Below, in pieces: positions 1 through 8,500 of a stretch of DNA of 21,791 bases. The translations under genes and the position numbers were made by a program. Origin of the DNA: Treponema sp. Lineage in GTDB: Bacteria; Spirochaetota; Spirochaetia; Treponematales; Treponemataceae. Where the stretch lies: positions 1-21,791 of the forward strand of contig JALNVF010000045.1 of assembly GCA_023231445.1 (NCBI GenBank). Reading direction: 5' to 3'. Position 1 is the stretch's first letter; the number at the start of each line of letters is the position of its first letter. The notes under the pieces were generated by a model. The model worked only from the letters and a program-made list of their open reading frames with translations, had not been told where the DNA came from and ran no database searches.

Positions 1-876
1 AACAGTATTCATGTTTCGGAATATAATCTGGCAGGAACTGATCCCGGTCCTGTACCGGAAGAAAGTGCCGATCTTGTTTTTGTCCGCAACGTTTTTATTT
101 ATTTTAATAAAAAAACTCAGGACGCTGTTATAGGCAGACTTGCAAGGTATCTCAGACCCGGCGGTCTGCTGTTTTTTTCAATGAATGAGATAGCAGGTAT
201 CGACGTAAGCAGGACTGAATTACCTTTAATAAAGGAGCATTGCGGAGCTGTCTATTTTTTCCGTAAGGTCAATGCAGCAGCACTTGCCGTGTATCACCGG
301 AACAGAACCTGTGGCTGCAGCTCCGGCTCTGAAAGCTTTGTACCTGCAGAACGTAAAACCATGAAACTGCCGGCAGAACGGCGGCCGGCAGCAGCTGGTA
401 CCCGGAGAACAGGTACTATTAAACCTGAAATTTCCGTCCCGACAGCAGATGGTGTTCCTCTCCAGGTACTTGCAGGGCAGATACTTGCAGCTATAGACAG
501 ACATGATCTCGGAACCGCCCGTAAACTGCTTATGTCCTGTTCCTGCAGTCCGTCGGAACTTGAATATAAATTTTATTATTCGGCTGTTATTTCTAAAGAA
601 GAGGGGAAAAACGGGGAAGCAGCGGAACTGTTTTTAAAAGCTTCTCTGCTTAACAGTACATTCTGGCCTGCATTCCTTCAGCTGGGGCTGATATATGAAA
701 AACAGGGAAATGAAAAAAAAGCACTGAAAGCTTTTTCAGAATGTGCGGAAATTCTGGAAAAATATATAGAAGCGCAGAAAACGTGCTATAATTTTCTTGT
801 TGAATCGTTCAGCCCGTCGTATTTTTATACACTCTGTACCGTTTATATAGAAAAAGGAAAGAAGCATGCAGTTTGA
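1..876 (+). CDS. CheR-type chemoreceptor methyltransferase with C-terminal TPR-like tail (5' partial)
   Basis: The frame is open from base 1, so the gene begins upstream; 291 codons are visible. The first 60 or so residues are the end of a CheR SAM-dependent methyltransferase domain: the segment ADLVFVRNVFIYFNKKTQ and the following LRPGGLLFFS match the family's FCRNVLIYF and LxPGGxLFLG strands. CheR methylates glutamates on MCP receptors in the cytoplasm to reset their signalling. The last 150 residues are helical with TPR-like pairs (AAELFLKASLLNSTFWPAFLQ followed by a second repeat), joined by a low-complexity linker. CheR-TPR fusions are typical of Wsp (WspC) and Frz (FrzF) systems rather than flagellar chemotaxis. 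The ATG at base 181 is internal to the domain and is not the true start. The gene overlaps cheA by 11 bp. The usual SE after the last strand reads NE here. Confidence 0.9.
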   Translation, partial: NSIHVSEYNLAGTDPGPVPEESADLVFVRNVFIYFNKKTQDAVIGRLARYLRPGGLLFFSMNEIAGIDVSRTELPLIKEHCGAVYFFRKVNAAALAVYHRNRTCGCSSGSESFVPAERKTMKLPAERRPAAAGTRRTGTIKPEISVPTADGVPLQVLAGQILAAIDRHDLGTARKLLMSCSCSPSELEYKFYYSAVISKEEGKNGEAAELFLKASLLNSTFWPAFLQLGLIYEKQGNEKKALKAFSECAEILEKYIEAQKTCYNFLVESFSPSYFYTLCTVYIEKGKKHAV

Positions 877-2992
877 TAAAACAGGTCTTGTTGACGGTTT
901 TATAACCGAAACAAACGAACATATTGATACGATAAACGATTGTATTATCAGTCTCAAGAATGAACCGCAGAATGCCGGTATGACTGCATCCGTCCTGCGC
1001 GAACTTCATACCATAAAAGGTACTGCGCGCATGATGGGATATCCGTCTGTTGAACAGCTGGCGCATGGGCTTGAGGATGTATTCAAGGGAATACAGCAGG
1101 AAAAATATAAACTGAATGATCAGATTGTACAGCTTTCTTTTTTAACAGGTGACTGTATACGGGGAGGGCTTTCACATATAAGCCGTGATGGAACGGATTA
1201 TATTGAAACTTCAGCTTTTTTGAAAGTCTTCGCAAAAGCTTCATCAGGGGAACCTTTTTCGACGGATATCCTTGAAGTCCGGGAGAGCAGTGCAGGCGGA
1301 GAGGAAGAATCTCCGGATGATAATGGAACTGATATCCGTAATTTCGGAAATATTACAACAATCAGAATAAGCATTGAACGTATAAATACAATTATCCAGT
1401 CTTTTGACAGCCTTGTCATACGGCAGTTCCGGTTGAAACATCAGCTTGAAGAGCTTAATCAGTTTGAACATACGCTCGGAACGGCAGAAAATAATACCGG
1501 CGCACCGGATATAAAACATACTGTACGGCGGATACGCAAACAGCTGGAAGAGGATCTTTCCCTTATGGAAAATTCCGTCGTACATACGCAGCATCTGATT
1601 CTTGACCTCCGGATGCTTCCTCTTGATATGCTGTTTTCTCCGCTCAGAAAAACAATAGAATCCGAAGCACTTGCACTTGGAAAAGATGTTATGTTTGATA
1701 TTCCTCAGACAGATTCCATGCTTGACAAGATTATTCTTGAACAGTTGAATGATGTTCTTCTTCACCTTGTTCGTAACAGCATAGATCATGGAATTGAAAC
1801 TCCTGAAGTACGCCGTTCACTCGGTAAAAATCCAAAAGGACTTATTTCCATTCATACCAATCAGATTGCAAGTTATGTAGTAATTACCATTACAGACGAT
1901 GGTAACGGCATCCGTTATGACAAAGTCCGTGAAAAAGCTGCTGCAATGTTCCCCGAGCAGGCAAAATCAATTGAAGATATGGATGAACGTGAGTTGCAGC
2001 ATTTTCTGTTCCTGTCGGGTTTTTCTACAAGAGAACAGACAACAACCCTTTCCGGGCGGGGAGTCGGTCTTGATATTGTCCGGACAAATATGGAGAAGAT
2101 AAAAGGGAAAATCAGGCTGCGGTCGAAACTGCACGAAGGAACGGAATTCGAACTGACTATCCCCCTTTCTCTTGCGACACAGCAGGGGCTTTTTGTCTAT
2201 GCGGGGGAACGGAAGTTTCTTATTCCGTCGCATTATATTACCGAAATTACGACAGTTTCTGCAGAACGTTTTATAGATATGCAGAATCAGACTGTTATAA
2301 CTGTTCATGACCAGCTCATTCCGGTATATTATCTTTCGTCAATATTCGGAGGAACCAGATCAGAAACAGCATCCTCTGTCATTATCGTTGAATATCTTGA
2401 AAAACAGATGGCTGTTGTCGTAGACCGTATCGAACAATATGTGAACGTTGTAGTAAAACCGCTCCCACCGCTTATGCAGAATTTCAGTGTCCTGCAGGGA
2501 ATTGTCTTTGACGAAAACTATGCAATTATACCTATCCTTCATGTTCCTGAGATTATGAACCGTTTACGGGGACTGCTTGCATATGACATAAAAAAATATG
2601 AAACGAAAAATGAGCGCAGAGTATATACTGTCCTTGTTGTCGATGATTCCAGTACAACCCGTCAGATTGAAAAAACAATTTTTGAAGCAAGCGGTTATCA
2701 GGTGGAAACTGCAGCTGACGGTATAGATGCGCTGGACAAAATGCGCACAACGCATATCGATGCAGTAGTTACCGATATTAAAATGCCACGGATGGATGGT
2801 CTTGTTCTTGTTAACAACATCCGGCGTCTGGAAGAATATAGTAAGATACCGATCGTTATTGTTTCGGCAGTTTATGATCCGGAAGTGAAAACGCAGTTTA
2901 TGGATGCAGGCGTTCAGGCTTTTATCGTAAAGTCTGATTTTCAGCGTGGTAACCTGGTACAGGCGGTTAAGGAGCTGTTAGGTGAAGAATAA
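866..2992 (+). CDS. cheA: Hybrid chemotaxis histidine kinase CheA with C-terminal receiver (CheA-REC)
   Basis: This 708-residue cytoplasmic kinase should autophosphorylate under receptor control and pass phosphate to receivers. Domains in order: Hpt (P1) with the phospho-accepting His48 in HTIKGTARMMGY; P3 dimerisation helices near 165-250; an HATPase domain with N-box HLVRNSIDHG (His300, Asn304), G1 DDGNG (344-348) and G2 GRGVG (397-401); a CheW-like P5 domain near 430-570; and a receiver from about 587 with acidic pair D593/D594, phospho-site D637, S667 and K689, all intact. There is no recognisable P2 domain between P1 and P3. The start ATG lies inside the end of the cheR gene and follows an AAAGGAAAG ribosome site. 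Fused CheA-REC proteins are seen in WspE and FrzE. With CheR-TPR upstream and cyclase and receptors downstream it forms the core of a dedicated chemosensory pathway. Confidence 0.96.
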   Translation: MQFDKTGLVDGFITETNEHIDTINDCIISLKNEPQNAGMTASVLRELHTIKGTARMMGYPSVEQLAHGLEDVFKGIQQEKYKLNDQIVQLSFLTGDCIRGGLSHISRDGTDYIETSAFLKVFAKASSGEPFSTDILEVRESSAGGEEESPDDNGTDIRNFGNITTIRISIERINTIIQSFDSLVIRQFRLKHQLEELNQFEHTLGTAENNTGAPDIKHTVRRIRKQLEEDLSLMENSVVHTQHLILDLRMLPLDMLFSPLRKTIESEALALGKDVMFDIPQTDSMLDKIILEQLNDVLLHLVRNSIDHGIETPEVRRSLGKNPKGLISIHTNQIASYVVITITDDGNGIRYDKVREKAAAMFPEQAKSIEDMDERELQHFLFLSGFSTREQTTTLSGRGVGLDIVRTNMEKIKGKIRLRSKLHEGTEFELTIPLSLATQQGLFVYAGERKFLIPSHYITEITTVSAERFIDMQNQTVITVHDQLIPVYYLSSIFGGTRSETASSVIIVEYLEKQMAVVVDRIEQYVNVVVKPLPPLMQNFSVLQGIVFDENYAIIPILHVPEIMNRLRGLLAYDIKKYETKNERRVYTVLVVDDSSTTRQIEKTIFEASGYQVETAADGIDALDKMRTTHIDAVVTDIKMPRMDGLVLVNNIRRLEEYSKIPIVIVSAVYDPEVKTQFMDAGVQAFIVKSDFQRGNLVQAVKELLGEE

Positions 2993-4865
2993 TAAGACGG
3001 CGCTTGTTGCAGCCGATTCCGAAACGATGCGTTCTCTGCTTGTAAAAATGCTGGAATCCGGCGGATATACCGTAACGACTGCATCCGACGGGCTTGAAGT
3101 TCTGAAGCTGCTGTATACGTCGAAGCCTGACTGTATTGCAGCATATGCATATCTTCCTGTACTGAACGGGTTCCGTTTATCGCGGATCATTAAAAATACA
3201 CGGGATCTGGCTGATATTGCCGTAATAATCTGTGTTACTGAAATTTCAACGGTACATCAGTTCTGGGGTGATAATGCACTTTGTAACGGACTGTATGTGC
3301 TTGGCCATGATACGCCGGAACATTTTTGTGATATGGCTGACAAAGCGGTTGAATCAGCCGGACAGAATACAGGTTCTCAGCAGACTGAATCTGGAGTATC
3401 TGCGGGAGGCCGGTCATCGGCCTTGTACAGAATGTCTGATACTGTTTTGCCTGCTGCAGAAGACCTGATAGAACTGACAGCCGGCGCATATGAGAGTGAA
3501 CTTTTTACGCATTATATCATGGCAGCTGCATATGAGGCTGGTGTCCAGACATTCAGCCTCGATGAACTTGTTCAGCGTATGGTCCGGTGCCTGGCGGGTT
3601 TATGCAGTTATCACGGACTGGCAGTTATTGTGAATGATGATCCGGTCATTGAATATCTGGATATTGATCCGTCTCTCAGTGAACAGGAAACTGCTGATTT
3701 CCGACAGGTGTGTAAAGCGGATTTTACATCAAACACTAACGAACATAAAGGTGAATGGCAGACACGGTACATCACCGAATCCTGTATTGTGCCGAAGGGC
3801 GACCGGTGCAGATTAAAAAGCTATGAATATTTTGTACTGGCCGGTAATTCTTTTGCCGGTACGGTACATATTGCAAGCTGCGATGCTGACGGGTTTGATG
3901 AACGGTGTCATGATCGTATGGTATTCTTTACGGCAGTCTTCTCGCGTCTGCTTGAAATCGCTGTCCAGTACCGCAGAACGAAAAGGGCTGAGCAGCGGAT
4001 GCGCATTGCTTTCAGCCGTTTTGTTCCACCTGAAATTATAGACAGCCTTACCGCAGGTGACAATTCGCTCGGTGCAACTATCGGAGAAAAGCGGAAAGTC
4101 GCCATTATGATTGCAGATATCAGAAATTTCACCGGTATAAGCGAAATAAACAAACCTGAAGACGTCGTCGCTTTTTTGAATCAGTATTTCACTGTTATGG
4201 TTAATATTATTAAGAAATGCGGCGGATCAATCGACAAATTCATGGGCGATGCCATTATGGCGCTTTTTGGTGCTACAAAAAGCTACGAGGACAATGGAAA
4301 CAGAGCTGCCCGTGCTGCAGTCGAAATGATACAGGCTCTGAATACAATTGATACAGGCAGAATCTGTCTGCCGGAAGGTTTTAAGTTTATGATCGGAGTC
4401 GGTATTCATTACGGGGACGTAATAGTCGGATCTATCGGTTGTGCCGACAAAACAGATTATACCGTCATTGGAGACAATGTGAATCTTGCATCCCGTGTCG
4501 AAGGATTGACGAAACAGTATGGTATACCGATTATTATTACGGGAGCGGTAAAGGATGATCTTGGTGGGAAGTTTCAAACCAGACATCTGGACACTGTAAA
4601 AGTCAAGGGAAAGTCTGTTCCTGTGTCAATTTACGAACTGCTGCCGGAAGAAGAAGCCTTTCCTTCCGAGTTTATGCGTAATTATGAGAAAGCTGTCGAA
4701 TTGTATCAGACTGGAGCATGGGGACTTGCCTCTCAGTACTTTTATAAAGCTCTGCAGAAATGTCCCGGGGATCGTGCAACTAAAATTCTCCTTGAACGAT
4801 GTGAAGCCTATACAGCACTTCCTCCGGAAAGCTGGGATGGTGCTGTAACTCTGACATCTAAATAA
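2982..4865 (+). CDS. Class III adenylate cyclase with N-terminal pseudo-receiver and GAF-like region
   Basis: The 627-residue product starts at GTG, overlapping cheA by 11 bp, with GGAG about 10 bases upstream. Residues 5-120 have a receiver fold pattern, but the phospho-acceptor is replaced by Tyr55, the Thr/Ser and Lys positions are lost, and only Asp12 of the acidic pair remains. Residues about 190-335 look GAF-like. A short helical linker and FSRFVPPEIIDSL lead into a class III cyclase domain (about 365-540). Its metal-binding aspartates are D379 (IADIRNF) and D423 (GDAIM). The specificity residues are K419 and D492/T494, the adenylate rather than guanylate pattern. N501 and R505 complete the transition-state pair. 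It should make cAMP from ATP in the cytoplasm. The C-terminal 80 residues look like a TPR-like helical pair. Position right after cheA suggests it is the pathway output, but conventional phosphotransfer to its receiver seems impossible. Confidence 0.92.
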   Translation: MKNNKTALVAADSETMRSLLVKMLESGGYTVTTASDGLEVLKLLYTSKPDCIAAYAYLPVLNGFRLSRIIKNTRDLADIAVIICVTEISTVHQFWGDNALCNGLYVLGHDTPEHFCDMADKAVESAGQNTGSQQTESGVSAGGRSSALYRMSDTVLPAAEDLIELTAGAYESELFTHYIMAAAYEAGVQTFSLDELVQRMVRCLAGLCSYHGLAVIVNDDPVIEYLDIDPSLSEQETADFRQVCKADFTSNTNEHKGEWQTRYITESCIVPKGDRCRLKSYEYFVLAGNSFAGTVHIASCDADGFDERCHDRMVFFTAVFSRLLEIAVQYRRTKRAEQRMRIAFSRFVPPEIIDSLTAGDNSLGATIGEKRKVAIMIADIRNFTGISEINKPEDVVAFLNQYFTVMVNIIKKCGGSIDKFMGDAIMALFGATKSYEDNGNRAARAAVEMIQALNTIDTGRICLPEGFKFMIGVGIHYGDVIVGSIGCADKTDYTVIGDNVNLASRVEGLTKQYGIPIIITGAVKDDLGGKFQTRHLDTVKVKGKSVPVSIYELLPEEEAFPSEFMRNYEKAVELYQTGAWGLASQYFYKALQKCPGDRATKILLERCEAYTALPPESWDGAVTLTSK

Positions 4866-4889
4866 AACAGCCCGGAGAAGGAAAACAGT

Positions 4890-6662
4890 ATGGGAAAATA
4901 TAGAAGAGAACAGAAGAATAAGACTTTTGAGAAACAGATGATGGATGCCGGACGAATACCGAATATTGCGGCGGCACTTATAGTTTCGTTGTATACCTTG
5001 TATTTTGCAGGGATTCCCTTCAATACACTAGGCCCGCAGAAGACGGCCGGATTAGGTCTGTTTGCCTGTTTTATTATCATTGTCCTCCAGTTTGGAGTAG
5101 CTCCCCGGACAAATCATTTCCTGACTGCAAAAATTACACAGCTGCTTGACCGCGGAGAAAACGGCGGACTTCCGGCTGCGGAGCGGACAGGTCTTGTTGA
5201 AAAACTTATGAGATGTCCGTCTGCAATCTGCATACAGGTAGTTCTGGTTTTTGTTCTGGGAATCGGATGCTGGATCATCTCGTTTTATTTATTGTTCGGC
5301 ATAGATTTTTCGGTGACGGTGTTTTCTTTCATTGCCTGCCTGTTCGGAGCTTTCAATGCAGGCGTCCTTGCATATACCTATGCGGAACGTCTCTGCTCTC
5401 ATTATGCAATGAAACTTGTCGCAGAAGGCGTTGATGATTCCGTAGTCGGGAAAAAACATTTCTTCGGGCCGGGAATAAAGCGGCTTGTTATATTGCACTG
5501 TATCATCCCTGCAGCCCTGTCTAATATCCTCCAGTTTTTCATAGTATGGAAAATATATCAGACAGATATATACCGGGAAAATCAGGCTCTCAATGCGGCA
5601 TTGATCGTTATTCTGAATACAGTTCTCGATATCCTGTTGTCTGGTTTACTCTACAGGCAGGTTACGGGATCTATACAACGGATAACAACTATTCTTGAAA
5701 AAATGAATACCGGCACACTTTCGCAGGGCGGCTTTCTGCCGACCGATCTCGGAGATGAAACTGCATACAGTCTTTATCTTGTTAATGGCATTATCAGGAG
5801 ACTTCGTGCAATAACAGATGATGCGGAAGCGACAGGCAGAAGCGTACTGTCTTCCATGCAGGAACTGTCCGTCACGTCGAAAGAAACCGCAGCGACTTCT
5901 GTGGAACAGGCAGCCGGTGTAAAAGAATGCGTAGCCACAATGGAAGATGCAGAATCTCTTTCACATACTATTTCAGGACGTATTTCAAACGTTGCAACGG
6001 CGGCAAAAACGGCAGCAACAAATACAGAAGAAAGTTTCTCAGTTCTCTCCGGTAACATGCAGAAAATGACTGAGATTACCGAAGCAAACCTTGAAACTAT
6101 TACCGGTATAAAGTCATTGAGCGAAAAAATAGAAAATGTCTGGAGTATCGTTAATGTCATTAATACAATAGCGGATAAAACAAGAATTATTGCTTTTAAT
6201 GCGGAACTGGAAGCCTCTACTGCGGGACAGGGAGGCAGAAACTTTCACATTATAGCAAATGAAATCCGCCGGCTGGCGGAATCGATTTCCGTTTCAACGC
6301 ATGAAATACGGAACCGTATTACGGAAATTCAGCATTCATCTGATAATCTTATAATCGCCAGCGAGGGCGGTACCGGAAAAATACGTGAGGGAAGTGAACT
6401 TTTTTCTGCGCTGGAGGAGAAATTCAAAGGTATTCGTACTTCAAGTGAAATAACAGCCGAAAGTGCAGCAGAAATACAACAGATCATTGATGAGCAGGCT
6501 GCATCTTTCGTTCAGATCGTGACTACTTTACAGCAGATCAGTGCGGGTGTAGATAATTTTTCTGCAGCAACACAGACTATTAGTACTTCCGCGGAGAATC
6601 TCAGACAGATTACAGCGGAACTTGAAACAATTCAGCTTCAATCTGCAGGTGGTGAAAAATGA
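4890..6662 (+). CDS. MCP-like receptor A with six-helix membrane module
   Basis: This 590-residue protein starts 24 bp after the cyclase with GGAGAAGGA upstream. The N-terminal 255 residues hold six predicted membrane helices (roughly 24-45, 54-72, 108-133, 137-163, 192-214, 233-254) and no large periplasmic domain. Motifs shared with the next three genes are GRIPN before helix 1, VAPRTN after helix 2, ACLFG in helix 4 and ERLCS after it. A HAMP-like stretch with PTDLGDE (about 285) leads into an MCP signalling coiled coil. The hairpin tip reads IADKTRIIAFNAELEA, where ordinary MCPs have QTNLLALNAAIEA, and the Arg of EAAR is Thr. A likely methylation region is ATSVEQAAG. The ligand is unknown; the protein should feed the CheA encoded upstream. 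The gene overlaps the next by ATGA. Confidence 0.88.
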   Translation: MGKYRREQKNKTFEKQMMDAGRIPNIAAALIVSLYTLYFAGIPFNTLGPQKTAGLGLFACFIIIVLQFGVAPRTNHFLTAKITQLLDRGENGGLPAAERTGLVEKLMRCPSAICIQVVLVFVLGIGCWIISFYLLFGIDFSVTVFSFIACLFGAFNAGVLAYTYAERLCSHYAMKLVAEGVDDSVVGKKHFFGPGIKRLVILHCIIPAALSNILQFFIVWKIYQTDIYRENQALNAALIVILNTVLDILLSGLLYRQVTGSIQRITTILEKMNTGTLSQGGFLPTDLGDETAYSLYLVNGIIRRLRAITDDAEATGRSVLSSMQELSVTSKETAATSVEQAAGVKECVATMEDAESLSHTISGRISNVATAAKTAATNTEESFSVLSGNMQKMTEITEANLETITGIKSLSEKIENVWSIVNVINTIADKTRIIAFNAELEASTAGQGGRNFHIIANEIRRLAESISVSTHEIRNRITEIQHSSDNLIIASEGGTGKIREGSELFSALEEKFKGIRTSSEITAESAAEIQQIIDEQAASFVQIVTTLQQISAGVDNFSAATQTISTSAENLRQITAELETIQLQSAGGEK

Positions 6663-8500
6663 AGCATACATACACTGATTTTAAACACCGGATTTTCAGG
6701 GCTGGTATTCTGCCGAATCTGTTTTCCGCTCTTTTTATATTTCTGTATTCTGCCTGTATTATAAGTATGCCGCTTAGGATGTGGGGGCCGGTCTTTTGTA
6801 TCGCTGTGCTTATTACAGCGGCCGCAGAATTTTTATTTGCCCCATTAACGAATATCCTTGTAACCGGCAGAATTTCCTGGCAGCTTGAGTACTGGAAAAC
6901 AGAAAAAAGTGATGAGACTTTCAGAACTGATCTGCTCCGGAAAGTTATGATATATCCCCTTTTGAAGGGCTTGGAAACGTTCATCTACTTCCTTATTTGT
7001 GCCTTCTTTCTGGCTTTTGCATATGACAGGGTCATGCATCTTGACCGCTTTATTAATATGCTTTCAGTTGCAGGCTGCATTTTCGGAGCGTACATTTCGA
7101 TGCTGCTTGCACTGGCTTTTTCAGAGAGGCTTTGTTCGGAAGAAGCAGAGAAGATTTTTTCGCAGGGAGTATCTGAAAACAGTGTAATGAAGCATCATTA
7201 TTACGGACTTTCTCTGAAGACGCTGTTCATTCTTTATATTGTAATTCCGTCAGTATATTCGGGGCTCCTTGCTTTTCTTGTCATAAAGGCGGGGTATATA
7301 CCTGTCATCATTCACGGAAACGGGACTTTTGTTTCTCTTAGTCTTTCAGCACAGGAACTTGAAGGCTTGTTTGTCCGTAATATTCCGTCACCTTCTCTGC
7401 AGATGCTGCGGATGGTATTTGTTTCATGTACTAATATCGTTGTACTTTCCGCGCTGGCGTTCCTGTATTTTCATCGTATGGCGGGGGATACTACACTGAT
7501 GCAGAATGCCCTGTCGGAAATGAACAGTAGTAATATAACAGATGAAGTTCTTATACCGACAGACCTTTCAAACGAAATGTCATATACCATGTACCTTATT
7601 AACCGGACTCTTTTTCTTTTCCGCCGGATTCTTGAACATACTGCCGGAATTGGTAACAGAGTTATAAAATCGGTACAGGATCTTGTTATTATTTCAAGGG
7701 AAACCGCAAGTACTTCACTTGAACAGTCTGCCGGAGTCAAGGAAATACTTGCTACGATGGAGGAAACCGACCGGCTTTCTCATACTGTAGAAAACAAAAT
7801 AGGAGAGGTTCATACGGTGGCTCTCAAAACTTCAAAAGATGTTGAATCCGGGGCAGAAACGGTCAGAGAAAATCTTTTGAAAATGCAGGAAATAACAGCA
7901 GCCAATAATACAACTATTGCGGGAATCCGGAGTTTGTGTGACAAGATTAACGGTATCTGGGATATTGTAACAATGATAAACAGCGTTACAGACCAGACAA
8001 AAATAATCGCCTTCAATGCAGAACTGGAAGCATCTGACGTAAGCGAGGCCGGCTGTGATTTCCGTAATGTTGCAGGTGAAATCCGTGCACTTGCAGACAA
8101 TACGACGGTGTCAACGGGCAGAATAAAGGAACAGATACAGGAAATACAGACTTCGAGCGATAATCTTATTATTACAGCGCGGAGCTGCATGGAAAAAATT
8201 TCTGAAGGCGGCAGGCTTACACAGACATTTGAAAGCAGATTTGATGACATCCGCCGTTCATCTGAACAAACAGCTTCTTTTTCAGACGAAATTGGACAGA
8301 TTATCACGCAGCAGTCAGCTGCATTTGAACAGATTGTTGTAACTCTCAGACAGATCAGTGCAGGTGTCGAGAATTTCAGCAGTTCTGCGCAGACCATATC
8401 AGGAGCTGCCGCTAATCTGAGGCAGGCCGCCGGTATGCTGGATAAACTTACTGATTCCGGTTTGGGAAAAATCCATTCAGAAGAAGGAGAAAAAAAATGA
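6659..8500 (+). CDS. MCP-like receptor B with six-helix membrane module
   Basis: The 613-residue paralogue of the preceding gene is translationally coupled to it by a 4-bp ATGA overlap. Six predicted helices lie near 17-40, 41-66, 102-124, 135-160, 186-209 and 243-267. The shared motifs are GILPN, FAPLTN, GCIFG and ERLCS. The loop between helices 5 and 6 is about 15-20 residues longer than in receptor A and is the clearest candidate for a specificity region on the outer face. A HAMP-like segment with PTDLSNE follows, then the MCP helical hairpin. Its tip VTDQTKIIAFNAELEA has the operon-specific substitutions, and the segment after it (SDVSEAGCDF) has lost the conserved Arg and Gly positions of EAARAGExGRGF. 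The methylation-like STSLEQSAG and late AAFEQIVVTL motifs are retained. The predicted role is a sensor for the encoded CheA; the signal is unknown. Confidence 0.86.
   Translation: MKHTYTDFKHRIFRAGILPNLFSALFIFLYSACIISMPLRMWGPVFCIAVLITAAAEFLFAPLTNILVTGRISWQLEYWKTEKSDETFRTDLLRKVMIYPLLKGLETFIYFLICAFFLAFAYDRVMHLDRFINMLSVAGCIFGAYISMLLALAFSERLCSEEAEKIFSQGVSENSVMKHHYYGLSLKTLFILYIVIPSVYSGLLAFLVIKAGYIPVIIHGNGTFVSLSLSAQELEGLFVRNIPSPSLQMLRMVFVSCTNIVVLSALAFLYFHRMAGDTTLMQNALSEMNSSNITDEVLIPTDLSNEMSYTMYLINRTLFLFRRILEHTAGIGNRVIKSVQDLVIISRETASTSLEQSAGVKEILATMEETDRLSHTVENKIGEVHTVALKTSKDVESGAETVRENLLKMQEITAANNTTIAGIRSLCDKINGIWDIVTMINSVTDQTKIIAFNAELEASDVSEAGCDFRNVAGEIRALADNTTVSTGRIKEQIQEIQTSSDNLIITARSCMEKISEGGRLTQTFESRFDDIRRSSEQTASFSDEIGQIITQQSAAFEQIVVTLRQISAGVENFSSSAQTISGAAANLRQAAGMLDKLTDSGLGKIHSEEGEKK

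Noticed and set aside
181..876. Start of the first gene at the ATG at 181
   Set aside because: The frame is open to base 1 and the preceding residues are clear CheR methyltransferase sequence, so this ATG is internal.
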